A DNA stretch of 64,000 nt from Falciphora oryzae. Its lineage: Eukaryota; Ascomycota; Sordariomycetes; Magnaporthales; Magnaporthaceae. The DNA lies in the NCBI GenBank assembly GCA_000733355.1, contig JNVV01000002.1, positions 139,278-203,277 of the forward strand. Direction: 5' to 3'. Below, one piece after another: positions 22,301 through 33,611 of this stretch. The translations under genes were made by a program, and so were the position numbers. Each line of letters starts with the position of its first letter. Position 1 is the first letter of the stretch. The notes beneath the pieces are model-generated. The model ran no database searches and was not told the origin of the DNA. It was given only the letters and a program-made list of their open reading frames with translations.

Positions 22301-25300
22301 GCTACCGAGGTCAAGCGCCGCGACGAGATGATCCGCCAGCTGCACGAGCAGATGCGCCAGGAGGAGGCCAACCGCGCCCGTCTCGAGGAGGAGCGCCGCG
22401 CCTGCCACGCAGATATGGTGCGCATTCAGCAGACCCTAGAGAGCGAGCGCGCCTTGGCTCTTGACAAGGAAGAAATCTTCAAGCGCTTGCAGTCGCGCGA
22501 GGCCGAGCTCGAGGAGAAGCTGGCTGGTGCCATTGAGGACCAGGAGCGTCTCGAAGACCAGCTTGACAGCCTGCTTGACGCCAAGAAGCAGGCCGAGGAG
22601 CAGGTTGAAAAGTACCGCTCGCAACTTGAGCAGGCGGCTACGCTGATAAGCAAACTTGAGGACGAGAAGACAGAGCTAGGCGAGCGTCTTACCGCCCTCG
22701 AGGCCGAGATGCAGGACATGTCGCAGCAGCAGTCACAACGGAGCGTCCAGGAGGAGGCACTACAGGACGAGATTAAGATGCTACAAAGTCAGCTGTCGCT
22801 CAAGGACCGTAAGGCTCGTGACCTCGAGGGCAAGCTGCTCAAGATCGACCAGGACGCCGAGGTCAAGCTCGCGGCCGCCCAGAAGGAGCTCCAGGCGGCC
22901 AAGACCCGGGAGACGCGCCTGACGACTGAAAACCGCGACGTCAAGCAACAGCTCACGCAGCTGTCACAGACCTCGACGGATTACGAAGATCTCGTCCGCA
23001 AGAAGGAGAGCGAGCTGGTCATCCTGCGCGGCGATAATAAGAAGTTTGAGATGGAGCGTCGGTCCCTCGACGAGCAGATGAAGACTCTCTCTGCCGAAAA
23101 AGAGAGGGCGTCCAGCCGGCTGCGCGAAGTCCAGGCCGAGATCTCGGCCCTCAAGTCGCAGCAGTCGCAACTGCAGCGCGAGGCTGAGGACGCAAAGAAC
23201 CTGCTGGAGGCCCGCTTGTCCGAAGACGCGCAGGCGGACCAGAATCGCCAGGTTCTGGAAGGGCAGATCAAGGATCTTAAGGAGGAGCTGTACAAGGCGC
23301 AGATGGACCTCAGCCGCGAACGGCAGTCGCGCGACGATGTGCTGCTTCTAGGCGAGCACAAGTACAACACCCTGCAGGAGGAGTACGATCGCCTTAACGA
23401 GGCCAAGATTACGATCGAGAAGGAGTTGTACGCGCAGCAGGATACACTGCGACGCACTATGGAGGCGCGCACAACGGCGGAGCGCGAGCGTGACGAGGCC
23501 CGCGAGGAGATCAGGAGGCTCCGGGCGGCCAAACTCCAAGCCGAAGAGGCGCGGCGCGAGGCTGAGAGCGCGGGCGAGCGGGCAGCCCTCAAGATTGCGC
23601 GCGAGCGCGAGACCAGCCTTAGCAAAGACCTCGATGCGGCACAGCAGAGGTTACAGTGGTTCGAGGAGGAATGCGCCAAGCTGAACCACCAGGTCGAAGA
23701 TCTGAACAAGCTCATCCTCGAGTCGGGCGAATTCGGGCTCAAGAACGACCAGGAGAAGGAGCGCATGCAACGCGAGCTTCACACCGTCAAGAGCCGCCTG
23801 ACGGCTTCGGAGAACGACAACCGCGCGCTGCTCAACAAGCTCCAGCAGAAGGGGCTCGAGATCGCGCGCTCGACGTCGCGGGCGAGCGAGGCCTCCAGGG
23901 GGCAGGTGCAGATGCTCCAGCGCGAGAAGGCCAGGCTTGACGAGCAGAACGCCAAGCTCAACAAGCAGCTCGGCGATGCCCAGCTTACTATCGCATCGCT
24001 CGAGAAGAAGGCCGAAAAGCTACAGCTGAACCTAGAGGACCTGAACCACGAGGTCGCGCGCGAGGTCAAAGCCAGCCGCAACGCCGAGAAGGCCTCGTCG
24101 GGCTTCACGGCCCAGCTGGCCGAGGCCAACCGGACTATCGAGTCGGAGCGGACGCTAAAGACGCAGGCGCAGACCACGGTCCGGACGCTACAAGGAACGC
24201 TGGACGCCCGGGACAAGGAGCTAGCAGACCTGCGCACTCAGCTCTTGAGTATTCTCAAGACCGTCGAGCCGGAGCCTGATCTGCAGCCCGACTGCGGCCA
24301 CGACAAACTCGTCTCCAAATCGTTCGACCTGGCGCGCAAGGTCGAGGAGCTGCAGCAGAGCCTGCGCGTGCAGACGGCGGCACGTACCAGCGCCGAAGCC
24401 CAGGTCGCCGAGCTCAGGGCGGCGGCCCAACAGAACGACAGGCTCGAGTCGACACGTCCGAAGCTCGAGGAGATGGATCCCAACGAGGCACCCTTCAACG
24501 CGTCTCCGACACAGCGCAAGTCCAAGGTCAACGGACGGCACTACTCCAACGTCTCGACGCCTCCTCCTCGCCGCTTCAACAACCCCGATCACGACCCGGC
24601 TCACGACTCGATCCGGTCAGACCGCACGGCCGACGTGCTCAGCTTCAACAATCGCCAAGATCTCAAGGCCGAAGTCGAGGAGCTACAGAACCAGCTGCAG
24701 CTCGCTGAGATCAAGAACCGACACCTCGAGAGCCAGCTTGAGCGGGTCACTCCCGGGCCGGACGCGCTCAACGGCGACGAGAGCCCATCAATACGCCGGC
24801 GGGCGGAGAAGCTCGAGAAGGCTAACAGCCGGCTCCAGGAAATGCTGGACGATTCCACCAAGAAGGTTTCAGTCCTGGAGAAGGCGGTGCGGACAGGCGA
24901 GCTGTCGCTGCGCGACATCCAGACGCGGTCGCACGAGGAGATCCTCGACGTGCTTAACAGCCAGGAGGAATCGCGGCGCTCGCTGCTGCACAGCCACCGC
25001 GACGCCGTGGCCGAGCTGGCCGACATCAGGGACCACTTCGACCGCATGCGGCACGAGCGGGCCAAGCTCGAGGTCGACCTGCGCGACGCCCGGTCCGACT
25101 TGCAGGACATGGCGCTGGCACGCGACCAGGAGGCGGCCAGCCGCAGCCAGCTGCTGCAGGAGTTCTCGGACCTGCAGATCCGGCTCGACGCCGAGGCGTC
25201 CAAGCTGGGCGACGTGACGGCCAGCCTCAACCTGTACAAGTCTCGGGCGGACGAGTACTTCAGCAAGCTGGAGCAGGCCGAGATCGCGGTGCTCAAGGCC

Positions 25301-26916
25301 AGCCGGGCGGAGCAGTTCGCGCGGGCGCAGGCGCGCGAGGCCGAGGAGACGTGCGCCGAGGCGCTGACGGAGCGCAAGCGCACCGACGCCAGCCTCGAGG
25401 ACCTGCAGCGGCAGAACCAGCGGCTCGAGGAGCGGGTCGAGGACATGTCGACGGACCTCGAGGCGGCGACGCAGGCCAAGCGGCGGCTGCAGCACGAGCT
25501 CGAGGACTACCGCGCCCAGCGGGCCAACGACATCGAGGACAAGGAGTCGAGCATGGAGCAGACGCGCAAGAAGTACCAGGCCGAGTTCGCGACGCTGACC
25601 AAGGAGCTGGACCTGGCGCGCGAGGAGCGGCTGTTCAAGCAGGCCGAGATTGCGCGGCTGCGCGAGGAGCTCGACGAGCTCCGGTCCAAGTGGGATGACG
25701 AGGTGCTCAACAGCTCGACGTGGAGCAAGGAGAAGTCGCGGCTCGAGGCGACGCTGGCCGACGTGGCGTCGAGCCGCGACGAGGCCGTGGCGGCGCACAG
25801 CGAGGCGCAGGGCAAGATCGTCAGCCTACTGTCGCAGGTGCGGGCGCTGCGGTCGGCCGTGGACGAGGCGTCGGCGGAGCGCGACGCGCTGGTGCGCGAG
25901 AAGCGCGGCGTCGAGGCCCGGCTCGAAGAGGCCAAGGCCGGGCTCGAGGAGCTGGCGCGGGCGGGCGAGAACCCCAGCCTCCGGAGCGCGGCCGGCATGG
26001 ACAAGGAGATGCTGGAGCTCCGCAGCGCCGCGGCGCAGAGCCAGGACGTGGCGGCAGCGGCGGCCGAGAAGATGAGGCGGGCCGAGGCGCTGGCGGCCGA
26101 GGTGCAGCGCGACCTGGCGGCGGAGCGCGAGTCGGCGGCGCGGCTGCAGAAGGACAAGGCGGCGCTCGAGAAGAGCCTGAGCGAGGTGCAGCTCAGGCTG
26201 GTGGACCTCGAGACCAAGGGGTACTCGAGCGCGAGCCAGGACATCAAGTTTCTTCACAGGAGGATTCAGGAGGTGAGACTTTTCTATCCGATGTTCTTCC
26301 CCCACACTGTACGCGACATGTCGACTAACAAGACATCACACACAACCAGCTCGAAACGCAGCTCGAGGCCCAAGAGGACGAGCGCAACAAGTCGCAGCGC
26401 TCGGTGCGCAACGTGGACCGGACGGTCAAGGACCTGCAGTCGCAGCTCGAGCGCAAGGACAAGCAGAACGGGCAGCTGCAGGACGACCTGGGCCGGATGC
26501 GCGACAAGGTCGACAAGCTGCTCAAGGCCATCGACGAGCTGCAGGCGGCTGACTCGGCCTACCAGCTCAACACGCGCCGGGCTGAGCGCGACCTGCGCGA
26601 GGAGCGCGAGGAGCGGCTCAGGCTGGAGCGGGAGCTCGAGGGGTGGAAGAGCCTCCGCCTGGAGAAGAATGGAGGCGGCCCGCCGTCGTCGGCGGGCTCT
26701 GTTATCAACGGGTTCGGCGGCGGCGGCGGCGGTGGTGGTACGCGCCGGAATACCGCCACGGGTATCGGAGGCGGCAGCCTGCGCCACTCGGTGCTGGGGC
26801 TGGCGTCGACGTTTGAGGCGGCCGCAGCTGCCGAGGAAGGGCCCAACGGCGTGGAGATACCCAAGAGGAAGAGCAGCATTAGCAGGGCGCCCAGTCTGAC
26901 CAAGGGGTTCCTATAG
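19390..26916 (+). CDS. Class II myosin heavy chain (conventional myosin, cytokinetic ring)
   Basis: Exons 19390-19881, 19964-26272, 26350-26916, all in phase, give 2455 residues, in the range of Sordariomycete myosin II. The Ser/Pro-rich head (1-100) is followed by an SH3-like segment (RYVWLKDPQTAFVKGWV). The motor follows: P-loop GESGAGKT at about 275-282, switch I NNNSSRFGKFI, and switch II/relay [20 protein letters not shown] near 563. The actin-binding end has HFVRCILPN, and the SH1-helix region reads [20 protein letters not shown]. An IQ-type neck (near 880-920, FQSLARGFIQRRIAYKRLY) precedes a long coiled-coil tail from about 930 to 2300 and a Gly-rich C-terminus. It would form bipolar filaments at the contractile ring and septum. 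The tail is interrupted near 1530-1590 by Pro/Ser/Asn-rich hinge sequence. Confidence 0.95.
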
Positions 26917-29839
26917 TTGGGCTGTTTTGACGACGGCGGGCGGTGGGTGTGATTTTTTCCCTGGGTGCGGCTTTTAATCGTGTCTTCTTTTTTTTCTTGA
27001 AGACTACAGGTATTCTTGTTTCTTGTTTTTCCACTTCTTGGTATCCGCAGCATTTTTTGCATCCTTTGTTTCTGCACATGAACGAACTAGGTACGCTGGA
27101 AGATTTGCATATGGGGCTGGGGAGAAGCATGGCGATCGGGGCGGTCTCATGGCGGTTCCAACAACTAATGGGGGACAGGAGTGGAAAAAAGGGGGAAGGC
27201 GAACACACACAACGAGCTTGGGCTGTAATTTATATCGGCGTCGTGCGTTTTGACCTGGTCTTTTGCTTTATAATACTGCAATTACGTTCTATGCTTTTTC
27301 TTTTCTACGACGCTGAGAACAATGACTGTGTTGATATGTCTACCGTCTGTTTTTCCCCCAGCTAATGATAGAATGTTGGGACCCCAGCCCAACTGTCCCA
27401 TCTCACCAGTGTAACCGAAGGAAGACTCTGAAAGAAATGCATCTCGGGTAGTTTCTGAGTGACTCTCGGATCAATATTCATCCTCAGTCAGAAGCACAAT
27501 GTTTTACGGATGCTCGCCAAGGCACGTTGGTTCTTCTTGCGGCACTAAGACCGATCTGTTTGTCTATTCGGTACACTTAGGAACGGGAAAGACTTCGGCA
27601 CCAGCACGAAGCCATCGTGATATGTATCGGATCGCCCTGCCGCCGGGGTTCTCTACCGTCCCCCCACGCCTTCTTGCAAGGGAGATGCGACGAAGATCGT
27701 CCAAGTTAGATGCATCTCAGATATGATTCCAGATAGACGGGGGACAACCGCACTCAAGTTTTGATCGCGGAGCCGCATCAATGCACATGCGCAACGAACT
27801 ACCCTCTCGACATCAAATGAACCACCCCCAGGCCCAAACACCCGGGGCTGGAATGAGGTTGGAGCCCCCCTCGAGACCCATTTCTGAGACGCGATCGCCT
27901 CAAGATCGCCGGCGGGGATCCCACGACGAGGTCATCAAATCGGAGCGTCCGATGTCTGATGTAGTATCCCGAAAAGCAAAACGGTTCCCATGCGTACCAT
28001 CATTTTCTTTTTCGCCTTATGGTGGGCGCCGCGGATAGCGGGCGGTCACGGGGAGGGAGTTTGAGGCAGAGTGTCCAGGCATTGCCCGTCCCAGACCCGT
28101 GGGCTTGGTCGGTGGCGGTGGCGGGCGGGATCCGGGACCGCGGACGATGGAGTCTGGAGGAGCCGTTCTTGTCGAAGTCGGTCGTCGTCGGGAACCAAAG
28201 TCTATCTTGCCCTACCTACACGGCGACTCGGGACGGAATTCGCCTCAACGGCCGCGCGGTTTGTGGCAGCAGCAGCGTGATCTGGCAGATGCCTGCCTGT
28301 CGTTTGCGGAGGTTTCGGCCGATCCGCGCCGCCACGCTCATGTTGCCTGGGCCTCTTGTGAGGGATCCGATGACAATGCAGCGATTGGTGCACGGGCGTG
28401 TTGGGCAGGACGCGTTGCAGGCAAAATTTAGAGGAAAACTGTCGCCGGGGACATGGCGCATCATCAGACAGACAGAACAGACAATCAATCCAATCAGATC
28501 AATTCATTCTCGTTACGCGTGCAACAATTGGCTGCCGAGCCATCCTCCGTGCTGTTTCAAGAGAGGCCTGACGTAGCGGTGGTGGAGAGCTTTTGCCGTT
28601 GCGCTGACGGGGGAGGGCTTGGTTCGGCCTTTTTGCTCCTGGACCCAAAACCTGGCTTTCATCGTGATCTAACGGTCTATACTATAGTGTAGTATATACA
28701 TGGAGGTACGGGTGCTGCTACCAAGACCTGCCACGCAGGGGAGCAGTGACTCGCGCAGACGGGTATGGTTCGTGTTCCGCGTCTGCGTCTGTGTGTGTAG
28801 CTCCTGCAAAGAAACGCCACCTGACCATTTCCACTAGGAGCTAGCACGGTGCAGGTGGGATCCAGCAAGCTCAACGGTTTTCATCTGTTTGCGGGCTCGC
28901 ATACGTCAGCGCACCACGCAGCAACCGGCGCCGGGAGACAGGCGAACGATTGCCTGTGCGTTTCAGGAAACGATAGAAAACAGCTACAGGCCGTGCGCTC
29001 CAGACTGCAGACTGCAGGGAACTCACGGCCATTGCGTCCGCGAAACATGAACCGTCGAGGCTGATCGGAAGAAGCTGTAGAGAAGCGTCTGGAAAACGTG
29101 GAAACGAAATCACTCCTCAAGACTCTGGCGTTGCAAAAGGTCAAGCCGCCACCTGCACAGGTCCCTGGCTGCCATCCAATCCGCGGCCGCGGGACCAGCC
29201 TGAATAGTGGGGGTCTGCGCCACTTTGAGCAGGGCAGCAGCTTGGCCTCGCATCCTAGGGGCCCCCAGCCGTGTCGCCAGTCTCGCAGTTGAAGTCGTCG
29301 TGTGTCGTCTCTTTTTCTCTCGAGCCCGACAGTCAGGGTCCCTCCGTTCGTGCCGGCCACATCGATCCCATTTTGGACGCAACCCGAACCGCATCAAACC
29401 CGCCCGCCGACGACCAACTCTGCGTCCCACCGTCGCCTACGCGCGCATAATTCTTGCCCGTTTCAACCCCTGCCCCGACGACGACCAAAAAGAAAGTCCA
29501 ACGCACGGCAGGCTGCACGCAACCCCAGCCAAAAGAAGCTTGCGGCCATTCCAATTCTCGGGCTAGGGGCTGGTTACTTCTCTTTTCTTTTGTGCCTACC
29601 CGGAATTCAGTGTCGATCATCGAGCGCCGTTGCGTGGAGCATCACGAGAGGGGAGGAATCCGGGAGCCACCGCGACACAGTCAGACGGCTTCATGGCTGC
29701 TGTTCACCCGCCTCGACGACCGACCGACCCAACCAACCAACGCCCGATCCTGTCTCGCACCTGAGCCGCCCCGCCGAGAAACTGCAGGAAAATCACAAAA
29801 CGAGCTCGATACCCAAAACAAAACACCCCGTCGCCGGCC
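26917..29839. other. Intergenic region between myosin II and the Rgd1-like gene
   Basis: About 2.9 kb with no supported gene. A perfect 7-bp inverted repeat (TATACTA/TAGTATA) lies at 28678-28696 in an AT-rich pocket. The last 600 bp are C/A-rich, typical of a fungal leader. Open frames such as 28019-28576 lack family features or codon regularity. Confidence 0.5.
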
Positions 29840-32377
29840 ATGGCCTCCGAGCCGTCCCAATACACCGAGCTGTCCCCGTACCAGCAGCAGGACAAGAACA
29901 ACCACCAGAGATCTGGCAGCATGTCGCTGGGAGCGCCTCCGGGCACCGCCGGCTCCGAGAATGACGGGAGCGTCGGTGGCGCGCCCCAGCCCTCGCCCGC
30001 CGCCGCCCCAGATGCTGCCGGCGCTGAGGCTGAGAGACAGGTTCAGGAGGTGCTCCAGTCAGAAGTCGGCATCTCTATGCTGTTGACGAGGCTAAAGCAG
30101 TCGATAAGCTCAACAAAGGTGCGTTCCTCGTTCCGGCTGCTGCTGTGCTTCTTCGCGCTCGTATTCTAACTATCCCCCGCCATCGCGCATATTAGGAGTT
30201 TGCGCTATTCCTCAAGAAACGGGCGATTCTCGAGGAGGACCTCGCGGCGGGCCTGAGGAAGCTGTGCAAGATGTCGCAGAGTACGATGCTGCACCCGGAC
30301 CACAGACAAGGCACCTTCGCCGATGCCTACTCGGGCATGATGGGGGTTCACGACAAGATGGCGCAGAACGGGCTGCAGTTCTCGTCGTCGCTGCACCAGA
30401 TGCACGACGACCTGGTGGAGCTGTACACGTACGCCGAGAAGAACCGCAAGGGCTGGAAGCAGAACGGGCTCGCCGCCGAGCAGCGCGTCGCCGACATCGA
30501 GGCCAGCGTGCGCAAGTCCAAGGCCAAGTACGATGCTCTGGCCGAAGATTACGACCGCGTCCGCACTGGCGACTCTCAGAAGGGTGGCAAGATGTTCGGC
30601 TTCAAGGGCCCCAAGTCGGCCGCCCAGCACGAGGAGGACCTGCTGCGCAAGGTCCAGGGCGCCGACCAGGACTACCACTCGCGCGTCGATCTGCTGCAGG
30701 CTGAGCGCGCCGAGCTGATGCGCACCACTAGGCCAGAGGCCATCAAGGCCCTCCAGGACACTATCCGGGAGTGCGACGCGGGCCTGACCCTGCAGATCCA
30801 GAAGTTCGCCTCGTTCAACGAGAAGCTCCTCCTGAGCAACGGCCTGAGCATCAGCCCGCTGAGGAAGGACGCCGAGACGAGGAGCCTCAGGGACATTGTG
30901 GCCGGCATCAACAACGACCGCGACATGAACGACTTCCTAGCCAGCCACCACAAGAGCCTGCCACCACGGACCGGCGAGCCCAAGTACGAGAGGCATGCAG
31001 TCCTTGGCGGGCCGTCACACTCGGGGGCAGCCGTATCACAGCCACCAGGCCAAGCGCCCTACGGGCCGCCAAGCGCACAGTTCAACATGCCCCCTCAGCA
31101 GTTTCCTGGGCCCTCGCCCCAGGGCGCGCCGGGCTCCAACTTTGCTTCGCCCATGGGTCCCGGCCCCGCCATGGGAGGCCCACCCTCCAGGGGACATGAG
31201 CGTAACTTCAGCCACAACAGCCTGCTGAGCAACACCAGTCTGCCGTCACAGACGGGACACCAGCCACCACCGCAACAGCAGAACCAGCAGCACCAGCAAC
31301 ATCAGCAGCACCAACAGCCACCACAGCAACAGCAGCAGCAATATGGGCCGCGGAACTCGGGGCAGAACCCCGGCCCTGCCTACGGGCCCATGCCCTCGCA
31401 GAAGCCGCCGCAGCTAGGGGCACTTCCGTTCCAGCAAGGGCCTCCGCAGCAGGGTCCTCCCGGTGGCCCTCATGGTCATCCCAACCCGTTGATGCAGCAC
31501 CAGCCGGGCGGTGTTGATCGGCCGGGGTCAGGCGGGTTCTCTCAGGGGCGGAACCACTCACCCCCGCAGGCACCAACCTGTCCCGTGTTTGGTGTGTCGC
31601 TGGCTCGGCTGTACGAGAGAGACGGTCTCGCGGTGCCGCAGGTCGTGTACCAGTGTGTTACGGCTGTGGACTTTTTTGGACTGACCGTCGAGGGCATTTA
31701 CAGGCTCTCGGGGTCGGTGCCGCACGTGAACAAGCTGAAGGGAATGTTCGATACGAGTACGTCTAGGTCCAACTGTTCCTTTGCCCCCAATATCCTTAAA
31801 CGACGTGGTGCTAATATTATTCTTCGCTACGTTCCAGACTCCGACTCGCCAAATCTCGACTTTAGGAATCCCGAGAATTTCTTCCACGATGTCAACAGCG
31901 TTGCTGGTCTTCTGAAGCAGTTCCTGCGTGACCTGCCCGATCCCCTTCTGACACGGGAGCACTACACCGCGTTTATAGAAGCAGCTAGTGAGTCTTACCG
32001 CTGACACTTTCTTGGTTTCCCCTGATCCATCATATTGCAAACACGCCAGGTTTCAATGCCTCCTTGCTCACATATCAAACTCTTTCCCCTTCGTGACAGA
32101 GAGTGATGATGAGGTGGTGCGTCGCGACTCGCTGCACGCCATCATCAACAACCTGCCGGACCCCAACTACGCGACGCTGCGGGCGCTGACGCTGCACCTG
32201 CACCGTGTTATGGATAACTCGCACACGAACCGGATGAACTCGCAGAACCTGGCCATTGTCTTCGGCCCTACGCTCATGGGCACGGGTGCCAACAGTGACA
32301 TCTCGGACGCCGGGTGGCAGGTCCGCGTCGTGGACACGATACTGCAGAACACACTGCAGATATTTGACGAGGACTGA
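29840..32377 (+). CDS. Rgd1-type F-BAR and RhoGAP protein
   Basis: Exons 29840-30118, 30196-31756, 31838-31987, 32100-32377; phases agree and give 755 residues. A disordered start is followed by the F-BAR membrane-curving domain (about 80-310), beginning around VGISMLLTRLKQS and containing EFALFLKKRAILEEDLAAGL. A Gln/Pro/Gly-rich linker with a poly-Gln run lies at about 380-530. The RhoGAP domain (about 545-755) carries the arginine finger in VEGIYRLSG and the segment NFFHDVNSVAGLLKQFLRDL, and ends with NSQNLAIVFGPTLMG. Yeast Rgd1 activates GTP hydrolysis on Rho3 and Rho4 at growth and division sites; the same role is inferred here. Intron 3 (31757-31837) is 81 nt with no in-frame stop, so retention would insert 27 residues into the RhoGAP domain. 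Confidence 0.9.
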
Positions 32378-33611
32378 GGCAGACGTTTTCCGCTACCCGT
32401 CAACATCATCCTCCCGCCTCGAGGGCTCCTTTTAACCCCCCGCTTACGGACACAACTATACCGTATAGGTGTAATGTAAATTCACATCAATCTTGCTGTT
32501 TGCTACTGCTTGGCCTGTAAGCGAGCAAGTGTATCTGGGAAGGAGGTTTTTGTGGCTATTGCTCGTCCGCGCCTTTTGCTTTCTATCTCCCTTGGAGTGG
32601 CATCTCTTGTTTTAGATTCGGAGGGGATGATAAAACAATATCACGGCTGGAGTCTTTGTTCTTGATACTTTGATCTTTCCCTGCTACCTCGTATCTCCCG
32701 TCCGTGACGCCTATCGTGTGCTGCTGATATGGCTAAGGGCACATGGGACGTGTTTCTGCTGAAGGGTGGGATATCTGCTCCTTCGGGCTGCTGCGGCGGT
32801 TCCCGTCGGATAGACCACGTCTCGGCCGAGTAGGCTGGCTATTGATGGTACTGGTCCAAGCTGGTGGTGCCCAGTATCAGGAGGAAGTTTTCCTCCGGCT
32901 CCTCCCATGCGTCAACCCCTACCCAGTGCTTGCTAGGTGACGCATCGCCTCTCTTGAGGAGGCTGGCATCACCCCAATGACGTGTTTTTCTGCCCACTAT
33001 TTAATATTGTCTCTATTCAGCTCTCCCGGAGGTCCCCGCTCTCTTTCTATTTTATGATATACTGAATAGGCTGACAATAGGAAGAGTCTGTCCGCGGCAA
33101 CATCAGACGAAAAGTCTCTGAGTCCAGTTACATCACATCCGTGTCTTCTGATTGGCCGAAAGCGGGGCTCTTCTCCTGAGCTGGCGCCCTCCCTCCGGCC
33201 GCTCCTTCCCTTTCTGAAGACCCAACCCTCGAGCTCCTGCTCTGGGAGGGGTTCTTTTTCTCCTCCCATCTCTACTTAACCCACCCCAATTTCCCAGGCT
33301 CCCACTTCTTCTTTCTTCCCTTCTCTCTAGGTTTCAAAATTTTCAACCTTCTTTGGGACTCCCGCCTCTGGTCCCGGCTTCGTTCTTCCTTTCCACCCGC
33401 GCCCTTTCGGATACTAGGCAGCCGCTTTGATCAACTTCTCTACAGGATCATTGCCTCCGTCTCTATCAGACAACTTCCTTCATGGGCCACTGCACCCGCG
33501 GAATCATTGTCTTCGTCTCGCCCGAGACCTCGACTTTTCGTTGTCACCTACCACTTTTCCAGTTCACTCTTTGTACTCTCAGGTCTTTTGGCAAGACAGT
33601 CCCGCGACACC
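32378..33611. other. Intergenic region with a pyrimidine-rich leader before the SF1 helicase
   Basis: About 1.2 kb between tandem genes. The left part is probably the Rgd1 3' UTR. From about 33200 to 33600 the DNA is strongly CT-rich, as is common upstream of fungal start codons. No gene is supported. Confidence 0.5.

Noticed and set aside
24601..25798. Long minus-strand frames opposite the myosin tail
   Set aside because: Ser/Arg- and Leu/Arg-rich shadows of coiled-coil codons (GAG, CTC, GCC) in the myosin gene.
28019..28576. 185-codon plus-strand frame between myosin and Rgd1
   Set aside because: No domain, signal or splice support; irregular composition.
33507..33611. Upstream extension of the SF1 helicase frame
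   Set aside because: The frame is open but has no ATG upstream of 33612, and the DNA there is a CT-rich leader.
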